Assembly (NCBI GenBank): GCA_900540865.1
Contig: UQHH01000027.1
Span: forward strand, 1 to 31,020
DNA: 31,020 nt
Origin: an uncultured Oscillospiraceae bacterium
Lineage (GTDB): Bacteria > Bacillota > Clostridia > Oscillospirales > Acutalibacteraceae
Direction: 5' to 3'
In this document: positions 1 through 7,673 of the stretch, one piece after another
Position numbering within the stretch: the stretch's first letter is position 1
Layout of the letters: each line of letters begins with the position of its first letter
Translations under genes and position numbers: made by a program
The notes under the pieces: model-generated
Told to the model about the DNA's origin: nothing
Databases searched by the model: none
Seen by the model: only the letters and a program-made list of their open reading frames with translations

Positions 1-70
1 GATTTAATTCACTAAAATAAACAAATAAATTTTATGCAGTTTTTCATATAGTTTTTTTATTAAAAAATGC

Positions 71-76
71 TATAAT
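71..76 (+). promoter_or_regulatory. -10 box for the cytidylate kinase-like gene
   Basis: A perfect TATAAT lies about 40 nt before the start codon in an AT-rich stretch. I see no convincing -35 box at the usual distance, so only the -10 is called. Confidence 0.4.
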
Positions 77-116
77 ATGTACAAAGTAATCCAAATATAA
101 CGACGGAGGTTTTTTG

Positions 117-743
117 ATGAGTTGTAAATCGGTCATTACGATAGGAAGACAGTTCGGAAGCGGCGGCCGGGAAATAGGCAAGGCGGCCGCTGACAAGCTT
201 AGAATAAAATTTTATGATAAGGAATTGATTTCGCTGGCGGCCAAAGAAAGCGGCGTAAACCCAGAAATATTTGAAAACGTCGATGAGCGCGCCACAAACA
301 GCCTGCTTTACAGCCTTTCAATGGGTATCTATAATCTCGGCTCGGGCTACGCACCGATTCGCGACCTTCCAGTCAACGACCAGCTCTACCTCCTCCAGCA
401 TAAAATCATTAAGCAGCTGGCGGAGGAGCCATGTGTGATTGTGGGCCGCTGCGCGGATTATGTATTGAAGGACCGCAAAAACTGCATCAGTTTGTTTATC
501 CACGCCGACATCGATTACCGCATCCAGCGCGCAATTAAGGTGCGCGGCGTACCGGAGGACAAAGCGGAATCGGCTGTGCGAAAAACCGATAAGACGAGGG
601 CGAATTACTATAATTTCTATTCCAACCGTAAGTGGAGCGCGCCAGAAAACTACGATTTATGCATCAACAGCGGCAAGCTTACGTCGGAGCAGGCGGTGGA
701 GCTTATCGTCGGCTATGTAAAAATCCGCGAAGCAAATTATTAA
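117..743 (+). CDS. cytidylate kinase-like family protein
   Basis: This 208-residue protein looks like a P-loop nucleotide kinase of the cytidylate-kinase-like family often annotated in Clostridia. The N-terminus carries a glycine-rich phosphate-binding loop (GRQFGSGGREIG) directly after a beta strand (SVITI), and a later segment reads IVGRCADYVL, as in this family. The family is related to CMP kinase, but the substrate is not settled, so a housekeeping cmk role should not be assumed. The frame also opens at a TTG three bases upstream. I chose the ATG at 117 because GGAGG ends 7 nt before it. The gene is monocistronic and ends at a strong bidirectional terminator shared with the convergent M23 gene. 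Confidence 0.8.
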   Translation: MSCKSVITIGRQFGSGGREIGKAAADKLRIKFYDKELISLAAKESGVNPEIFENVDERATNSLLYSLSMGIYNLGSGYAPIRDLPVNDQLYLLQHKIIKQLAEEPCVIVGRCADYVLKDRKNCISLFIHADIDYRIQRAIKVRGVPEDKAESAVRKTDKTRANYYNFYSNRKWSAPENYDLCINSGKLTSEQAVELIVGYVKIREANY

Positions 744-766
744 AATCCAAATTCCCAAATAAACAA

Positions 767-811
767 GGGAGAAGAACGGACACGAAAGCCGTGTTCCTTC
801 TTCTCCCTTTT
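767..811. terminator. bidirectional intrinsic terminator
   Basis: Two 18-nt arms (767-784 and 790-807) pair almost fully, starting GGGAGAAGAA and ending TTCTTCTCCC, with a 5-nt loop and a T run on the plus side. It separates two convergent genes. Confidence 0.85.
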
Positions 812-861
812 CTGTGCCCCTGTAACGCTGGCGGGGGCAGGCGCTTCCATATTCAATATAT

Positions 862-1653
862 TCAGGCGTCGGCCTTCTTATTCAGGATTTCAGACGGGTT
901 TACATTTTTACCATCCAATTTAATCTCAAGATGCAGGTGCGCTTCATCTTTGCTCTCACCCGGAATTTGGTCGACTGTGCCTAACACATCGCCGGCAGAA
1001 AGGTGCGAGCCCTCCTTGATATTATCGCCTGCTTTGACACCGCAATAGTACGCGACAAAACCTGAGTTGTGTTCTACTGAAATAACGGTGCCGAGCGTAC
1101 TGTCCTTCTTTATTTCAAATACGGTGCCATCGTCAATCGACTTTACGCTGTCGCCCTTGCTTGCGGCAAAGTCAATCCCCTTATGCAGACGCCAATCCTT
1201 AAAGGTTTTAGAATAGACGGGCGTATCGCCGCTGTATTCCTTGACGATTTTGTCACCTACCGGGTACACAGGGTCCTTGACTGTGGCTGTATCCGTTACA
1301 TCCTCGGTCGTACTTTCTGTCGCGGGCTGCGTCGGCGCGTCGGTCGGCTGTGTCTGAGCGGAGGCGGCAGACGTCGGGTCGGTCGTACCGCTTACCGGCA
1401 CGCCGCTGACATTTACGCCCGCCTGCTTATCCTTGCTGGTGCTCGCTGTTGTAGTTTTCTCCACAATGGGCGCGGGCTTCATATAATCGGACACGCTGCT
1501 GTAGGTCGTCCACGCAGCGGCTCCCATTGCCAACAGGCAAAAGGCAAGCGCCACATAAAATCCTTTGCTGTATTTTTTCTTTTTTGTGCCGGGATTCGTA
1601 GTATCCTTTTCGTTTTCCTGATTGCTGTTATTGTTCTCCGGTATATTTTCCAC
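862..1653 (-). CDS. spoIIQ: membrane-anchored M23 (LytM) peptidase, SpoIIQ-like
   Basis: The 263-residue protein has a short charged cytoplasmic tail, one transmembrane helix at about residues 31-49, a Ser/Thr/Pro-rich linker (about 62-125) and a C-terminal LytM domain. The zinc ligands of M23 endopeptidases are all present: H157 and D161 in HKGID, and H239 and H241 in HLHLE. SpoIIQ is made in the forespore and joins SpoIIIAH across the intermembrane space during engulfment. The B. subtilis protein has lost a catalytic residue, while clostridial ones usually keep the motif, as here. The start is GTG, with AGGAGG 8 nt upstream. A sigma-F/G-like promoter precedes the gene, which supports the sporulation role. 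No spoIIIA gene is visible, so a vegetative M23 peptidase with the same layout remains possible. Confidence 0.72.
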   Translation of the reverse strand: MENIPENNNSNQENEKDTTNPGTKKKKYSKGFYVALAFCLLAMGAAAWTTYSSVSDYMKPAPIVEKTTTASTSKDKQAGVNVSGVPVSGTTDPTSAASAQTQPTDAPTQPATESTTEDVTDTATVKDPVYPVGDKIVKEYSGDTPVYSKTFKDWRLHKGIDFAASKGDSVKSIDDGTVFEIKKDSTLGTVISVEHNSGFVAYYCGVKAGDNIKEGSHLSAGDVLGTVDQIPGESKDEAHLHLEIKLDGKNVNPSEILNKKADA

Positions 1654-1706
1654 AACAAAAACCTCCTGCTGATAAAGGTATAAAACCAGTTCTTTATTTG
1701 TATTAG

Positions 1707-1736
1707 TATCTTTGCCGTAGAGAAAAAGAAATATAC
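1707..1736 (-). promoter_or_regulatory. sigma-F/sigma-G-type promoter
   Basis: On the minus strand GTATA is followed after 15 nt by GGCAAAGATA. The forespore consensus GYWTA-N15-GGNRANANTR is matched at all but one defined position. It lies about 50 nt before the GTG of the SpoIIQ-like gene, a suitable distance. Confidence 0.6.
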
Positions 1737-1823
1737 AGTTTTGGAATTTAAAAATAAAAAAGAAAGGTTCCCATCATGAACCATATTAGAAAACATCAAG
1801 AAGCATCAAGCGCAAGCGAAGCA

Positions 1824-1852
1824 TTGACATTTAAATGAAAAAGCATTAAATT
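1824..1852 (+). promoter_or_regulatory. sigma-A promoter of the methyltransferase gene
   Basis: TTGACA and TAAATT are separated by 17 nt, about 40 nt before the start codon. Confidence 0.55.
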
Positions 1853-1890
1853 GATAAAAAGCTATTTAGCCTATAGGGAGGTATTTTCAA

Positions 1891-2670
1891 ATGCAGACAT
1901 ACGAATTCAACGGAGAAAAATATAAGGAAGCTTCAAAGCACCAAAAAGAATGGGGCGGAAAATTGATTGCGCAGCTCGATTTAAAAGGCGATGAGTCCAT
2001 ATTGGATTTGGGATGCGGAGACGGGCTGCTGACGGAACAGCTGGCTGTGCTCGCGGCGCGCGGGTATGTCCTGGGAGTCGACGCTTCTGAGGGAATGATT
2101 CAAACCGCGAAAAAGCTGAGAAGGGATAATCTGGAATTCAGACAGCTGGATATAAATAAAATGGATTTTATAAACCGGTTCGATATTATATACTCAAACG
2201 CCGCGCTTCACTGGATAAAAAATCACGAAAGGCTTTTAAATTCAAGTGTTACCGCTTTAAAATCAGGCGGCAGAATTTTTTGGAATTTTGCGGGTGAAGG
2301 AACCTGCACGAATTTTTTTGAAGTGATACGGAAAAAGATGCGGGAGGATAAATACACGGATTATTTCCGCGATTTTGAATGGCCGTGGTATATGCCCTCA
2401 AAATCAAATTATCAAAAGCTAATCAGCAATACCGCGTTTTCTGAATCCGAGGTAACGGAAGAATATGTGGACCGTTATTTTTCAAGCGCCAACGAAATGA
2501 TAAAATGGTTAGACCAGCCTACGATTGTGCCGTTTTTGACAGTGATTCCCGGCAGCTTAAAGGAACAGTTCCGAAACGAAGTGATTGAAGAGATGCTGCA
2601 AAAAGCGCTGCAGCCAGACGGCACGTGCTTTGAAACGTTCCGCAGGATAAGGGTAAAAGCGGTTAAATAA
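1891..2670 (+). CDS. class I SAM-dependent methyltransferase, trans-aconitate methyltransferase-like
   Basis: The 259-residue protein has a classical Rossmann methyltransferase core. Motif I, ILDLGCGDG (37-45), binds SAM. GVDAS (62-66) supplies the acidic residue that holds the ribose, and DIIYSNAALHWI (98-109) is the post-motif found in the Tam and BioC-like groups. The C-terminal half (about 150-259) is helical and carries the substrate site. Architecture and length are closest to trans-aconitate 2-methyltransferase (Tam), but this is a family resemblance and not proof of substrate. GGGAGG lies 9 nt before the ATG. The gene stands alone between its own promoter and a strong terminator. Confidence 0.8.
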   Translation: MQTYEFNGEKYKEASKHQKEWGGKLIAQLDLKGDESILDLGCGDGLLTEQLAVLAARGYVLGVDASEGMIQTAKKLRRDNLEFRQLDINKMDFINRFDIIYSNAALHWIKNHERLLNSSVTALKSGGRIFWNFAGEGTCTNFFEVIRKKMREDKYTDYFRDFEWPWYMPSKSNYQKLISNTAFSESEVTEEYVDRYFSSANEMIKWLDQPTIVPFLTVIPGSLKEQFRNEVIEEMLQKALQPDGTCFETFRRIRVKAVK

Positions 2671-2726
2671 GGCAGGCGTCATGAAATAAACAGCAAAAAT
2701 AAAAGCCCGGCGCCTACCGGACGTAA

Positions 2727-2758
2727 AAAGGCGGAACGAATCATTTCGTTCCGCCTTT
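2727..2758. terminator. bidirectional intrinsic terminator
   Basis: This is a perfect 14-bp stem (AAAGGCGGAACGAA and its complement) with a 4-nt loop, flanked by A and T runs. It sits between two convergent genes. Confidence 0.85.
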
Positions 2759-2780
2759 ACAATTTGCAGTATATACCGAA

Positions 2781-3356
2781 TTAAAGCTCCGGCTTGTTTT
2801 CATCGTTTTCTATTTGTTCGGCAGGCTCCGAATCCAGCTTATATTTCTCGAACACATCGTCGATATGGCTGTCGAGCTCTTCATTCTGTGCAAGCTCTTC
2901 CTGCTTTTTTGCATCGAGCGCCGCCTTCTTCTTCATTTTGAGAATGGTAAGATGGCGGTCAAGCACAAGTCCCGCGCAAATGGCAGTAGCAACCTGAAGC
3001 GCAAAGAAAATAATCGTATTGATTACATCGTTGATCCACCCGCTGACAAAAGCAAAATCCAGAAGGCAAATCAGGATATAGTCCACAAGGAACACAATGA
3101 CGATTTTGCCTGTAATGTCGTAGCCGAACAATTCGCAGCAGAGCATAAAAATCGGTATCAGGAGAAACAGGTCGGGCAGTTTAAATACGAGTGCCAATAA
3201 GATTAGTGCAATCACCGTTACGGCAAGCGCAATGACACAGAACTTTTTATATATCTGCGGGGCAAATTTTTTGACGAGGAACATCGCCGCTATAATAACG
3301 ACGGCAGCGGTCAAAAACATCCACTGGGTCTGAAACAGTTTTATAATGACATCCAT
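2781..3356 (-). CDS. small integral membrane protein of unknown function
   Basis: I do not recognise this family. The 191-residue protein begins with a hydrophobic helix (about residues 9-29) followed by further helices up to about residue 130, probably four or five in total. It ends in a charged, helical cytoplasmic tail rich in Glu, Lys and Asp (about 140-191), which could form a coiled coil. The reading frame extends to a TTG at 3380, but the ATG at 3356 has an AAAGGA ribosome-binding site at good distance, so I use it. The gene is monocistronic, with an extended -10 promoter upstream. No catalytic motif is visible. Confidence 0.7.
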   Translation of the reverse strand: MDVIIKLFQTQWMFLTAAVVIIAAMFLVKKFAPQIYKKFCVIALAVTVIALILLALVFKLPDLFLLIPIFMLCCELFGYDITGKIVIVFLVDYILICLLDFAFVSGWINDVINTIIFFALQVATAICAGLVLDRHLTILKMKKKAALDAKKQEELAQNEELDSHIDDVFEKYKLDSEPAEQIENDENKPEL

Positions 3357-3392
3357 TCTAATAATTCCTTTCATTTGCAATGATATTGGCTT

Positions 3393-3421
3393 ATTATATC
3401 ATAAATCCAGTGAATAGAAAA
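3393..3421 (-). promoter_or_regulatory. extended -10 promoter
   Basis: The minus strand reads TGATATAAT, an extended -10, with a weak -35 (TTTTCT) 17 nt upstream. It serves the small membrane protein gene. Confidence 0.45.
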
Positions 3422-3480
3422 GAGTGAATCGAAAATTTACAGATATCTCTCCTCGGAAATACATAGAATTCGCACAAGCG

Positions 3481-5367
3481 TTACATCAGTCCGCAGACGA
3501 GGTCGCAGTATGCTACCGGGTCTTCGACAGGAAGCCCCGCAATCAGCAGCGCCTGGCTGTAAAGCACCTGCGCGTATTTTTTTGCTTTTTCCTGGTCGGA
3601 GATATAGCAAGCCTTGAGCGATTCAAACGCCGGATGGCTTGCGTTGAGCTCAAGCACTTTTGCGGCCTTCGGCTTCATTTCGTTGCCGGGCATGGAGGCA
3701 AAATATTTTTCCGTCTCGATGGTGACAGGCCCTTCTGAGGAGAGGCAAACGGGATGGCTTTTGAGCTTATCGGAAATCACAGTCTTGCTCACCTTGCCGT
3801 CGAGGCTCTTTGTTACAAACTCAAGCAAATCCTTGTTTTCCTCACTGTGTTTTTCTGTTTCTTTCTTTTCTTCCTCTGTTTGCAGCTCCGCGTCGTCCGC
3901 CGTTACGGATTTAAACTGTTTTTCCTCAAACTCCATAAGCGACTGGATGGTAAATTCGTCCACATCCTCCGTTAAGTAAAGCATTTCATAACCCTTGTCG
4001 CGGCAGAGCTCTGTCTGCGGGAGTGAGGCAATCTGCGAAACGGAATCCCCGCAGGCATAATAAATGTACTTTTGCCCCTCCTTCATTCTGGATACGTAAT
4101 CCTTGAGGGTTGTGGGCTTTTCCTGCGTGGAGGAATGGAACACGAGCAAATCCTGTAAAAGCTCTTTATGCGTACCATAGTCGCTCACAATACCATATTT
4201 GATATGGCGGCCGAAGTTTTTCCAGAAGGTTTCGTACTTTTCAAAGTCATCCGTCAGCAGGCGAAGCAGCTCCGACTTGATTTTCTTTTCGATATTTTTG
4301 GCTATGACGGATAGCTGCCGGTCGTGCTGCAAAAGCTCCCTTGAAATATTCAGAGACAAATCGGGCGAATCGACGACTCCCTTGACAAAACCAAAGAAAT
4401 CAGGCAGAAGCTGCGGGCATTTGTCCATAATCAGCACGCCGCTGGAATAAAGCTGCAGCCCCTTTTCAAAATCCTTTGTATAGTAGCCGTAGGGCAGCGT
4501 CGCCGGAATAAACAGCATCGCCTTGTAGGAAACGAGGCCCTCAGCGCTGACGCGTATCGTCGCGAGAGGCTCCTGCATGTCTCCGAAATGCTCTTTATAG
4601 TACTGCGCGCAATCCTCGTCGGACACATCCTTTTTACTGCGCTGCCAAATCGGCACCATGCTGTTGACCGTCTTGCGCTCGGTCACCGTTTCCCATTTAG
4701 GGTCCTCCCCCTCCTTAGCGGTGTTGACCGACTGCTGTACGTCCATAATAATCGGGTAACGGATATAGTCGGAATAGGTTTTGACGAGGTTTTGCAGACG
4801 GTAGCTTTCCAGATACTCGCTGTAGGTCTCGTCTTCGGCATCTTCCTTTATTTGCATGATAATATCGGTACCGGGCTTTTCCTTGTCACACGGCTCAACC
4901 GTATAGCCATCCGCACCGTTTGAAACCCATTTGTACGCGGTATCGCTGTCAAAACGCTTTGTGATTACCGTCACATTGCTGGAAACCATAAACGCCGAAT
5001 AGAAGCCGACGCCGAACTGGCCGATAATGTCGTTTTTATCTTCCTCTGTAAGTTCCTGTTTAAACTGGAGGGAGCCGCTTCTCGCAATCGTTCCAAGGTT
5101 TTCCTCGAGCTCCTTTTCCGTCATGCCGATGCCGTTGTCGGAAACAGTGAGCGTACGGTTTTCTTTGTCTGCGTAAATTTCAATGGAAAGGTTATCGGCA
5201 TAAGCCCTTGCCTTTTCATCAGTCAGCGACACAAAGTGCAGCTTGTCGAGCGCGTCGCTCGCGTTCGAGATGATTTCCCGCAGGAAAATCTCCTTATGCG
5301 TATAAATAGAATTGATCATGAGGTCCAGAAGTCTTTTGGATTCCGCCTTAAAGCTCTTTTTTCTCAT
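3481..5367 (-). CDS. htpG: molecular chaperone HtpG (Hsp90)
   Basis: This is a full-length bacterial Hsp90 of 628 residues. The N-terminal GHKL ATPase has its signature elements in order: NASDAL (35-40) with the Mg-binding Asn, DNGIGM (77-82), GTIARSG (92-98) and the lid motif GQFGVGFYSAFM (116-127). The middle domain and the C-terminal dimerisation domain follow without interruption. HtpG is a cytosolic, dimeric, ATP-driven chaperone for stressed or late-folding proteins. The frame extends to a TTG at 5385, but the ATG at 5367 has AAAGGG 9 nt upstream and starts with the family's usual KKxFKAES, so I use it. The promoter is a near-consensus housekeeping type, and I see no CIRCE operator. Confidence 0.96.
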   Translation of the reverse strand: MRKKSFKAESKRLLDLMINSIYTHKEIFLREIISNASDALDKLHFVSLTDEKARAYADNLSIEIYADKENRTLTVSDNGIGMTEKELEENLGTIARSGSLQFKQELTEEDKNDIIGQFGVGFYSAFMVSSNVTVITKRFDSDTAYKWVSNGADGYTVEPCDKEKPGTDIIMQIKEDAEDETYSEYLESYRLQNLVKTYSDYIRYPIIMDVQQSVNTAKEGEDPKWETVTERKTVNSMVPIWQRSKKDVSDEDCAQYYKEHFGDMQEPLATIRVSAEGLVSYKAMLFIPATLPYGYYTKDFEKGLQLYSSGVLIMDKCPQLLPDFFGFVKGVVDSPDLSLNISRELLQHDRQLSVIAKNIEKKIKSELLRLLTDDFEKYETFWKNFGRHIKYGIVSDYGTHKELLQDLLVFHSSTQEKPTTLKDYVSRMKEGQKYIYYACGDSVSQIASLPQTELCRDKGYEMLYLTEDVDEFTIQSLMEFEEKQFKSVTADDAELQTEEEKKETEKHSEENKDLLEFVTKSLDGKVSKTVISDKLKSHPVCLSSEGPVTIETEKYFASMPGNEMKPKAAKVLELNASHPAFESLKACYISDQEKAKKYAQVLYSQALLIAGLPVEDPVAYCDLVCGLM

Positions 5368-5411
5368 TTCTGTCATCCCTTTCAATGTCCTTGGCGTTTA
5401 AAAACGCGGAA

Positions 5412-5440
5412 AAGTCCGCCTGCTTTCGCGGGCGGAGCTT
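5412..5440 (-). promoter_or_regulatory. 5'-end stem-loop in the htpG leader
   Basis: A GC-rich hairpin (TCCGCC pairing with GGCGGA plus flanking bases) followed by TTTT lies between the htpG promoter and its start codon, almost at the predicted transcript 5' end. It may stabilise the mRNA or act as an attenuator. It cannot terminate the upstream sirtuin transcript without also lying in the htpG leader. Confidence 0.45.
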
Positions 5441-5450
5441 ACTGGAATTT

Positions 5451-5478
5451 ATTATAGCATTTTAGCGCGGGCTGTCAA
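5451..5478 (-). promoter_or_regulatory. sigma-A promoter of htpG
   Basis: TTGACA, a 16-nt spacer and TGCTATAAT (extended -10) lie about 85-110 nt upstream of the htpG ATG on the minus strand. Both hexamers match the consensus exactly. Confidence 0.8.
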
Positions 5479-5506
5479 TTATCGGCGGATTTTGTTAACA
5501 TTGTGT

Positions 5507-6229
5507 TCACAATATAACGCCGTCGAGTATTTCACCGACCTTGCCGTGGATGACAAGCCGCGCCATGGAATCGGCAGGCGTTTCGTCCCTGTTGATTAAA
5601 ACAAGATGTTTTCCCTCGAAATAACGAATCATTCCCGCTGCGGGGTAAACGGTAAGGCTCGTCCCTGCGATAATCAGGCAATCGGCCCGTGCGATAGCCT
5701 CTACAGCTCCCTCCACTGTCTGGTCGTTGAGCGGTTCCTCGTACAGCACCACATCGGGTTTAATCAGGCCGCCGCATTCATCGCATCTCGCAATTCCCTC
5801 GCTGCGGAGAATATAGGAAGCGCTGAACAGCTTATGGCATTCGGTGCAGTAGTTGCGGTGGACGCTTCCGTGGAGCTCATAAACCTTTTCAGAACCCGCT
5901 TTCTGGTGCAGGCCGTCTATGTTCTGTGTGACGATTGCCGAGAGCTTGCCCATACGCTCCATTTGCGCAAGCTTTTTATGCGCGGCGTTTGGCCGGGCGT
6001 TTAAATAAAGCATTTTATTTTTGTAAAACCGAAAAAATTCTTCCGTATGCCTAACAAAAAAGGAATGGCTCAGGATTGTTTCAGGCGGATATTTATACTG
6101 TTGATTATAAAGGCCGTCTACGCTGCGAAAGTCGGGGATTCCTGATTCCGTGCTGACGCCGGCGCCGCCGAAAAACACAATGCGGCGGCTTTCATCTATG
6201 ATTTTTTGAAGCATTGCTTGCTGGTTCAT
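5507..6229 (-). CDS. cobB: NAD-dependent protein deacetylase (sirtuin, Sir2/CobB family)
   Basis: The 240-residue enzyme removes acyl groups from protein lysines using NAD. The NAD-binding loop GAGVSTESGIPDFRS is at 22-36, TQNID at 101-105, and the catalytic base H120 in ELHGS. A structural zinc is held by four cysteines in two pairs (C128/C131 and C149/C152). The late segment GTSLTVYPA is also typical. The sequence after the NAD loop lacks the Tyr-x-x-Arg pair of SIRT5-type desuccinylases, so a deacetylase of the TmSir2/SrtN type is more likely. GGAGG lies 8 nt before the ATG. The gene has its own promoter and lies upstream of htpG on the same strand, but htpG also has its own promoter. Confidence 0.92.
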   Translation of the reverse strand: MNQQAMLQKIIDESRRIVFFGGAGVSTESGIPDFRSVDGLYNQQYKYPPETILSHSFFVRHTEEFFRFYKNKMLYLNARPNAAHKKLAQMERMGKLSAIVTQNIDGLHQKAGSEKVYELHGSVHRNYCTECHKLFSASYILRSEGIARCDECGGLIKPDVVLYEEPLNDQTVEGAVEAIARADCLIIAGTSLTVYPAAGMIRYFEGKHLVLINRDETPADSMARLVIHGKVGEILDGVIL

Positions 6230-6266
6230 TGACCTCGCCTCCGTTTGCTTACCCGATTACGACTAT

Positions 6267-6295
6267 ATTATAGATTTCTTTTTTTCTGATGTAAA
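6267..6295 (-). promoter_or_regulatory. sigma-A promoter of the sirtuin gene
   Basis: TTTACA and TATAAT are separated by exactly 17 nt on the minus strand, about 40-65 nt before the start codon. Confidence 0.75.
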
Positions 6296-6309
6296 GCCTG
6301 TCCGCGGTA

Positions 6310-6347
6310 AAATAAAACACGGGAGCTCATTGCCGCGAGGCTCCCGT
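6310..6347 (-). terminator. intrinsic terminator of the HAD phosphatase gene
   Basis: ACGGGAGC and GCTCCCGT pair around a 13-nt loop and are followed on the minus strand by GTTTTATTTT. It lies just past the HAD stop codon and just before the sirtuin promoter. Confidence 0.8.
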
Positions 6348-6369
6348 ACTTCATGTATTCATCTTTGAT

Positions 6370-7191
6370 TTAAATATATTTTTCCAGCGCAAAAGCAAGG
6401 CCGTTGTCCGTATTGGCAGGGACGATTTCGTCCGCAAGGCGTTTTACGGCGTCATCCGCGTTTGCGACAGCCAGCGCCGTACCGGCATACTTCAGCATGG
6501 AAATATCGTTTCCGCTGTCGCCTATGGCGAGCACCTCTCTTCTATCGACGCAGAGAAGCTCTGCAAGGTAAGCAAGGCCGTTTCCCTTTGTTGCCGTCTT
6601 GCTGTTGACCTCCGCGTTCGTTTCCATGGAGCCGGTAATTTCCACAAGGCTCGAAAAAATCCCGGCATCACGGAGAAACGCTTTTCGGTGTTCGGAATCA
6701 CCGAAAAAGATATTGAGCTTTTCGACCTCCCCGCTGCTGTTTTGGAAAAAGTCAAGAAGGTCTGAAACACCGGTGCGTGTCCCTTCCACCAGCCTTCTCA
6801 GTCGCGGCGTTACGCCGTACTTTGTAACGTCATCGAGGCATTCGCGTTTCACATAAACTTTACCATCGATATACAGCTCGCACATGCAGCGGTATTTCTC
6901 CGTAAAACGGATTGCTTGTTCCGCCTGTTCCCGCCCGAGGCAGTCATGGTGCAAGACCTTTTTTTCTTTAAAATCAATGATTTTAGCGCCGTTAGCCAGC
7001 ACTCCATAGCGAAGCACCGGCAGGCTTAAAAGCTCCTTTGGAAGCTCGTCGTTCGTTCTCCCGGTACAGACAACGATATGCGAGCCGCGAGCGGCCGCCC
7101 GGATAAGCGCCTCTCTGTTTTTTTGCGGGAGCTTTGCCTCATCATTAAGCGTTGTTCCGTCCAAATCAATTGCCGCTATCTTTATAGCCAT
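6370..7191 (-). CDS. HAD-superfamily phosphatase, Cof type
   Basis: The 273-residue protein is a Cof-type (class IIB) haloacid dehalogenase-like hydrolase. Motif I is DLDGT with the nucleophile D9 and general acid D11. Motif II is the VVCTGRT strand, the conserved Lys lies in the NSKTATKGNG region, and motif IV is GDSGND near the C-terminus. These enzymes dephosphorylate sugar phosphates, flavin nucleotides or pyridoxal phosphate. Specificity cannot be read from sequence. The frame extends to an ATG at 7221, but the ATG at 7191 has AAGGG 7 nt upstream and brings motif I to its normal place, so I use it. The gene is monocistronic, with a near-perfect promoter and a clear terminator. Confidence 0.9.
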   Translation of the reverse strand: MAIKIAAIDLDGTTLNDEAKLPQKNREALIRAAARGSHIVVCTGRTNDELPKELLSLPVLRYGVLANGAKIIDFKEKKVLHHDCLGREQAEQAIRFTEKYRCMCELYIDGKVYVKRECLDDVTKYGVTPRLRRLVEGTRTGVSDLLDFFQNSSGEVEKLNIFFGDSEHRKAFLRDAGIFSSLVEITGSMETNAEVNSKTATKGNGLAYLAELLCVDRREVLAIGDSGNDISMLKYAGTALAVANADDAVKRLADEIVPANTDNGLAFALEKYI

Positions 7192-7275
7192 ATAATCACC
7201 CTTCCAATAATACCTTCCCAAAAGCGAATTCTATTTCCTCTTTATAAAATCAGGCAGCAGCTCGGCATTGTTTTT

Positions 7276-7305
7276 ATTATAGCCGTATGGCCGATTGTAT
7301 GTCAA
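7276..7305 (-). promoter_or_regulatory. sigma-A promoter of the HAD phosphatase gene
   Basis: On the minus strand, consensus TTGACA and consensus TATAAT are separated by 18 nt, about 85-115 nt before the start codon. Confidence 0.75.
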
Positions 7306-7364
7306 TTTGGCGCTTTCTATTTTTTGTAATTCCGTAGGTCTGACCAGAAGCAGTAATATCGTGC

Positions 7365-7393
7365 TTGCATTTCTGTATGGTTTATTATATAAT
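7365..7393 (+). promoter_or_regulatory. promoter of tRNA-Leu
   Basis: TTGCAT and TATAAT are spaced by 17 nt, ending 11 nt before the mature tRNA 5' end. Confidence 0.75.
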
Positions 7394-7404
7394 AGTTTGC
7401 ACAT

Positions 7405-7489
7405 GCGGGTGTGGCGGAATTGGCAGACGCGCCAGATTTAGGTTCTGGTGTCCACAAACGTGCAGGTTCAAGTCCTGTCACCCGCACCA
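7405..7489 (+). tRNA. tRNA-Leu (anticodon UAG)
   Basis: The acceptor arms GCGGGTG (7405-7411) and CACCCGC (7479-7485) pair perfectly, followed by discriminator A and an encoded CCA. The anticodon stem CCAGA/TCTGG encloses the loop TTTAGGT, placing TAG at 7439-7441, which reads CUN leucine codons. A long variable arm and the GGTTCAAGTCC T-loop region fit a class II tRNA. It has its own promoter and is followed by two hairpin terminators. Confidence 0.97.
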
Positions 7490-7490
7490 G

Positions 7491-7526
7491 TGGGAGTGTC
7501 CTTACAGGATGCTCCCATTTTGTTTT
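7491..7526 (+). terminator. intrinsic terminator after tRNA-Leu
   Basis: TGGGAG-TGTCC and GGATG-CTCCCA form an imperfect stem, followed by TTTTGTTTT. Confidence 0.8.
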
Positions 7527-7538
7527 CAAACGCGCAGA

Positions 7539-7576
7539 ACCGCCTGCTTTGTTTTCAAAACAGGCGGTAATTTTTA
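7539..7576 (+). terminator. second intrinsic terminator after tRNA-Leu
   Basis: ACCGCCTG (7539-7546) pairs with CAGGCGGT (7561-7568), followed by AATTTTTATT. Two terminators in tandem insulate the tRNA from the collagen-like gene. Confidence 0.65.
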
Positions 7577-7623
7577 TTGATTAGAAAGTTCCGCAGCAAG
7601 TATAAAATGCAGCAGGCTGTTGT

Positions 7624-7652
7624 AACCATCCGTTGTTTTTTATCATATTATG
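7624..7652 (+). promoter_or_regulatory. possible sigma-K-like promoter of the collagen-like gene
   Basis: AACC, a 16-nt spacer and CATATTATG match the mother-cell sigma-K pattern mACm-N16-CATANNNTA at all but one defined position. The leader would be very short, because the ribosome-binding site starts about 9 nt later, so this is tentative. Confidence 0.35.
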
Positions 7653-7673
7653 TTAGAGAAAGGAGAAATATGT

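Noticed and set aside
5441..5506. CIRCE (HrcA) operator upstream of htpG
   Set aside because: No TTAGCACTC...GAGTGCTAA or close variant is present.
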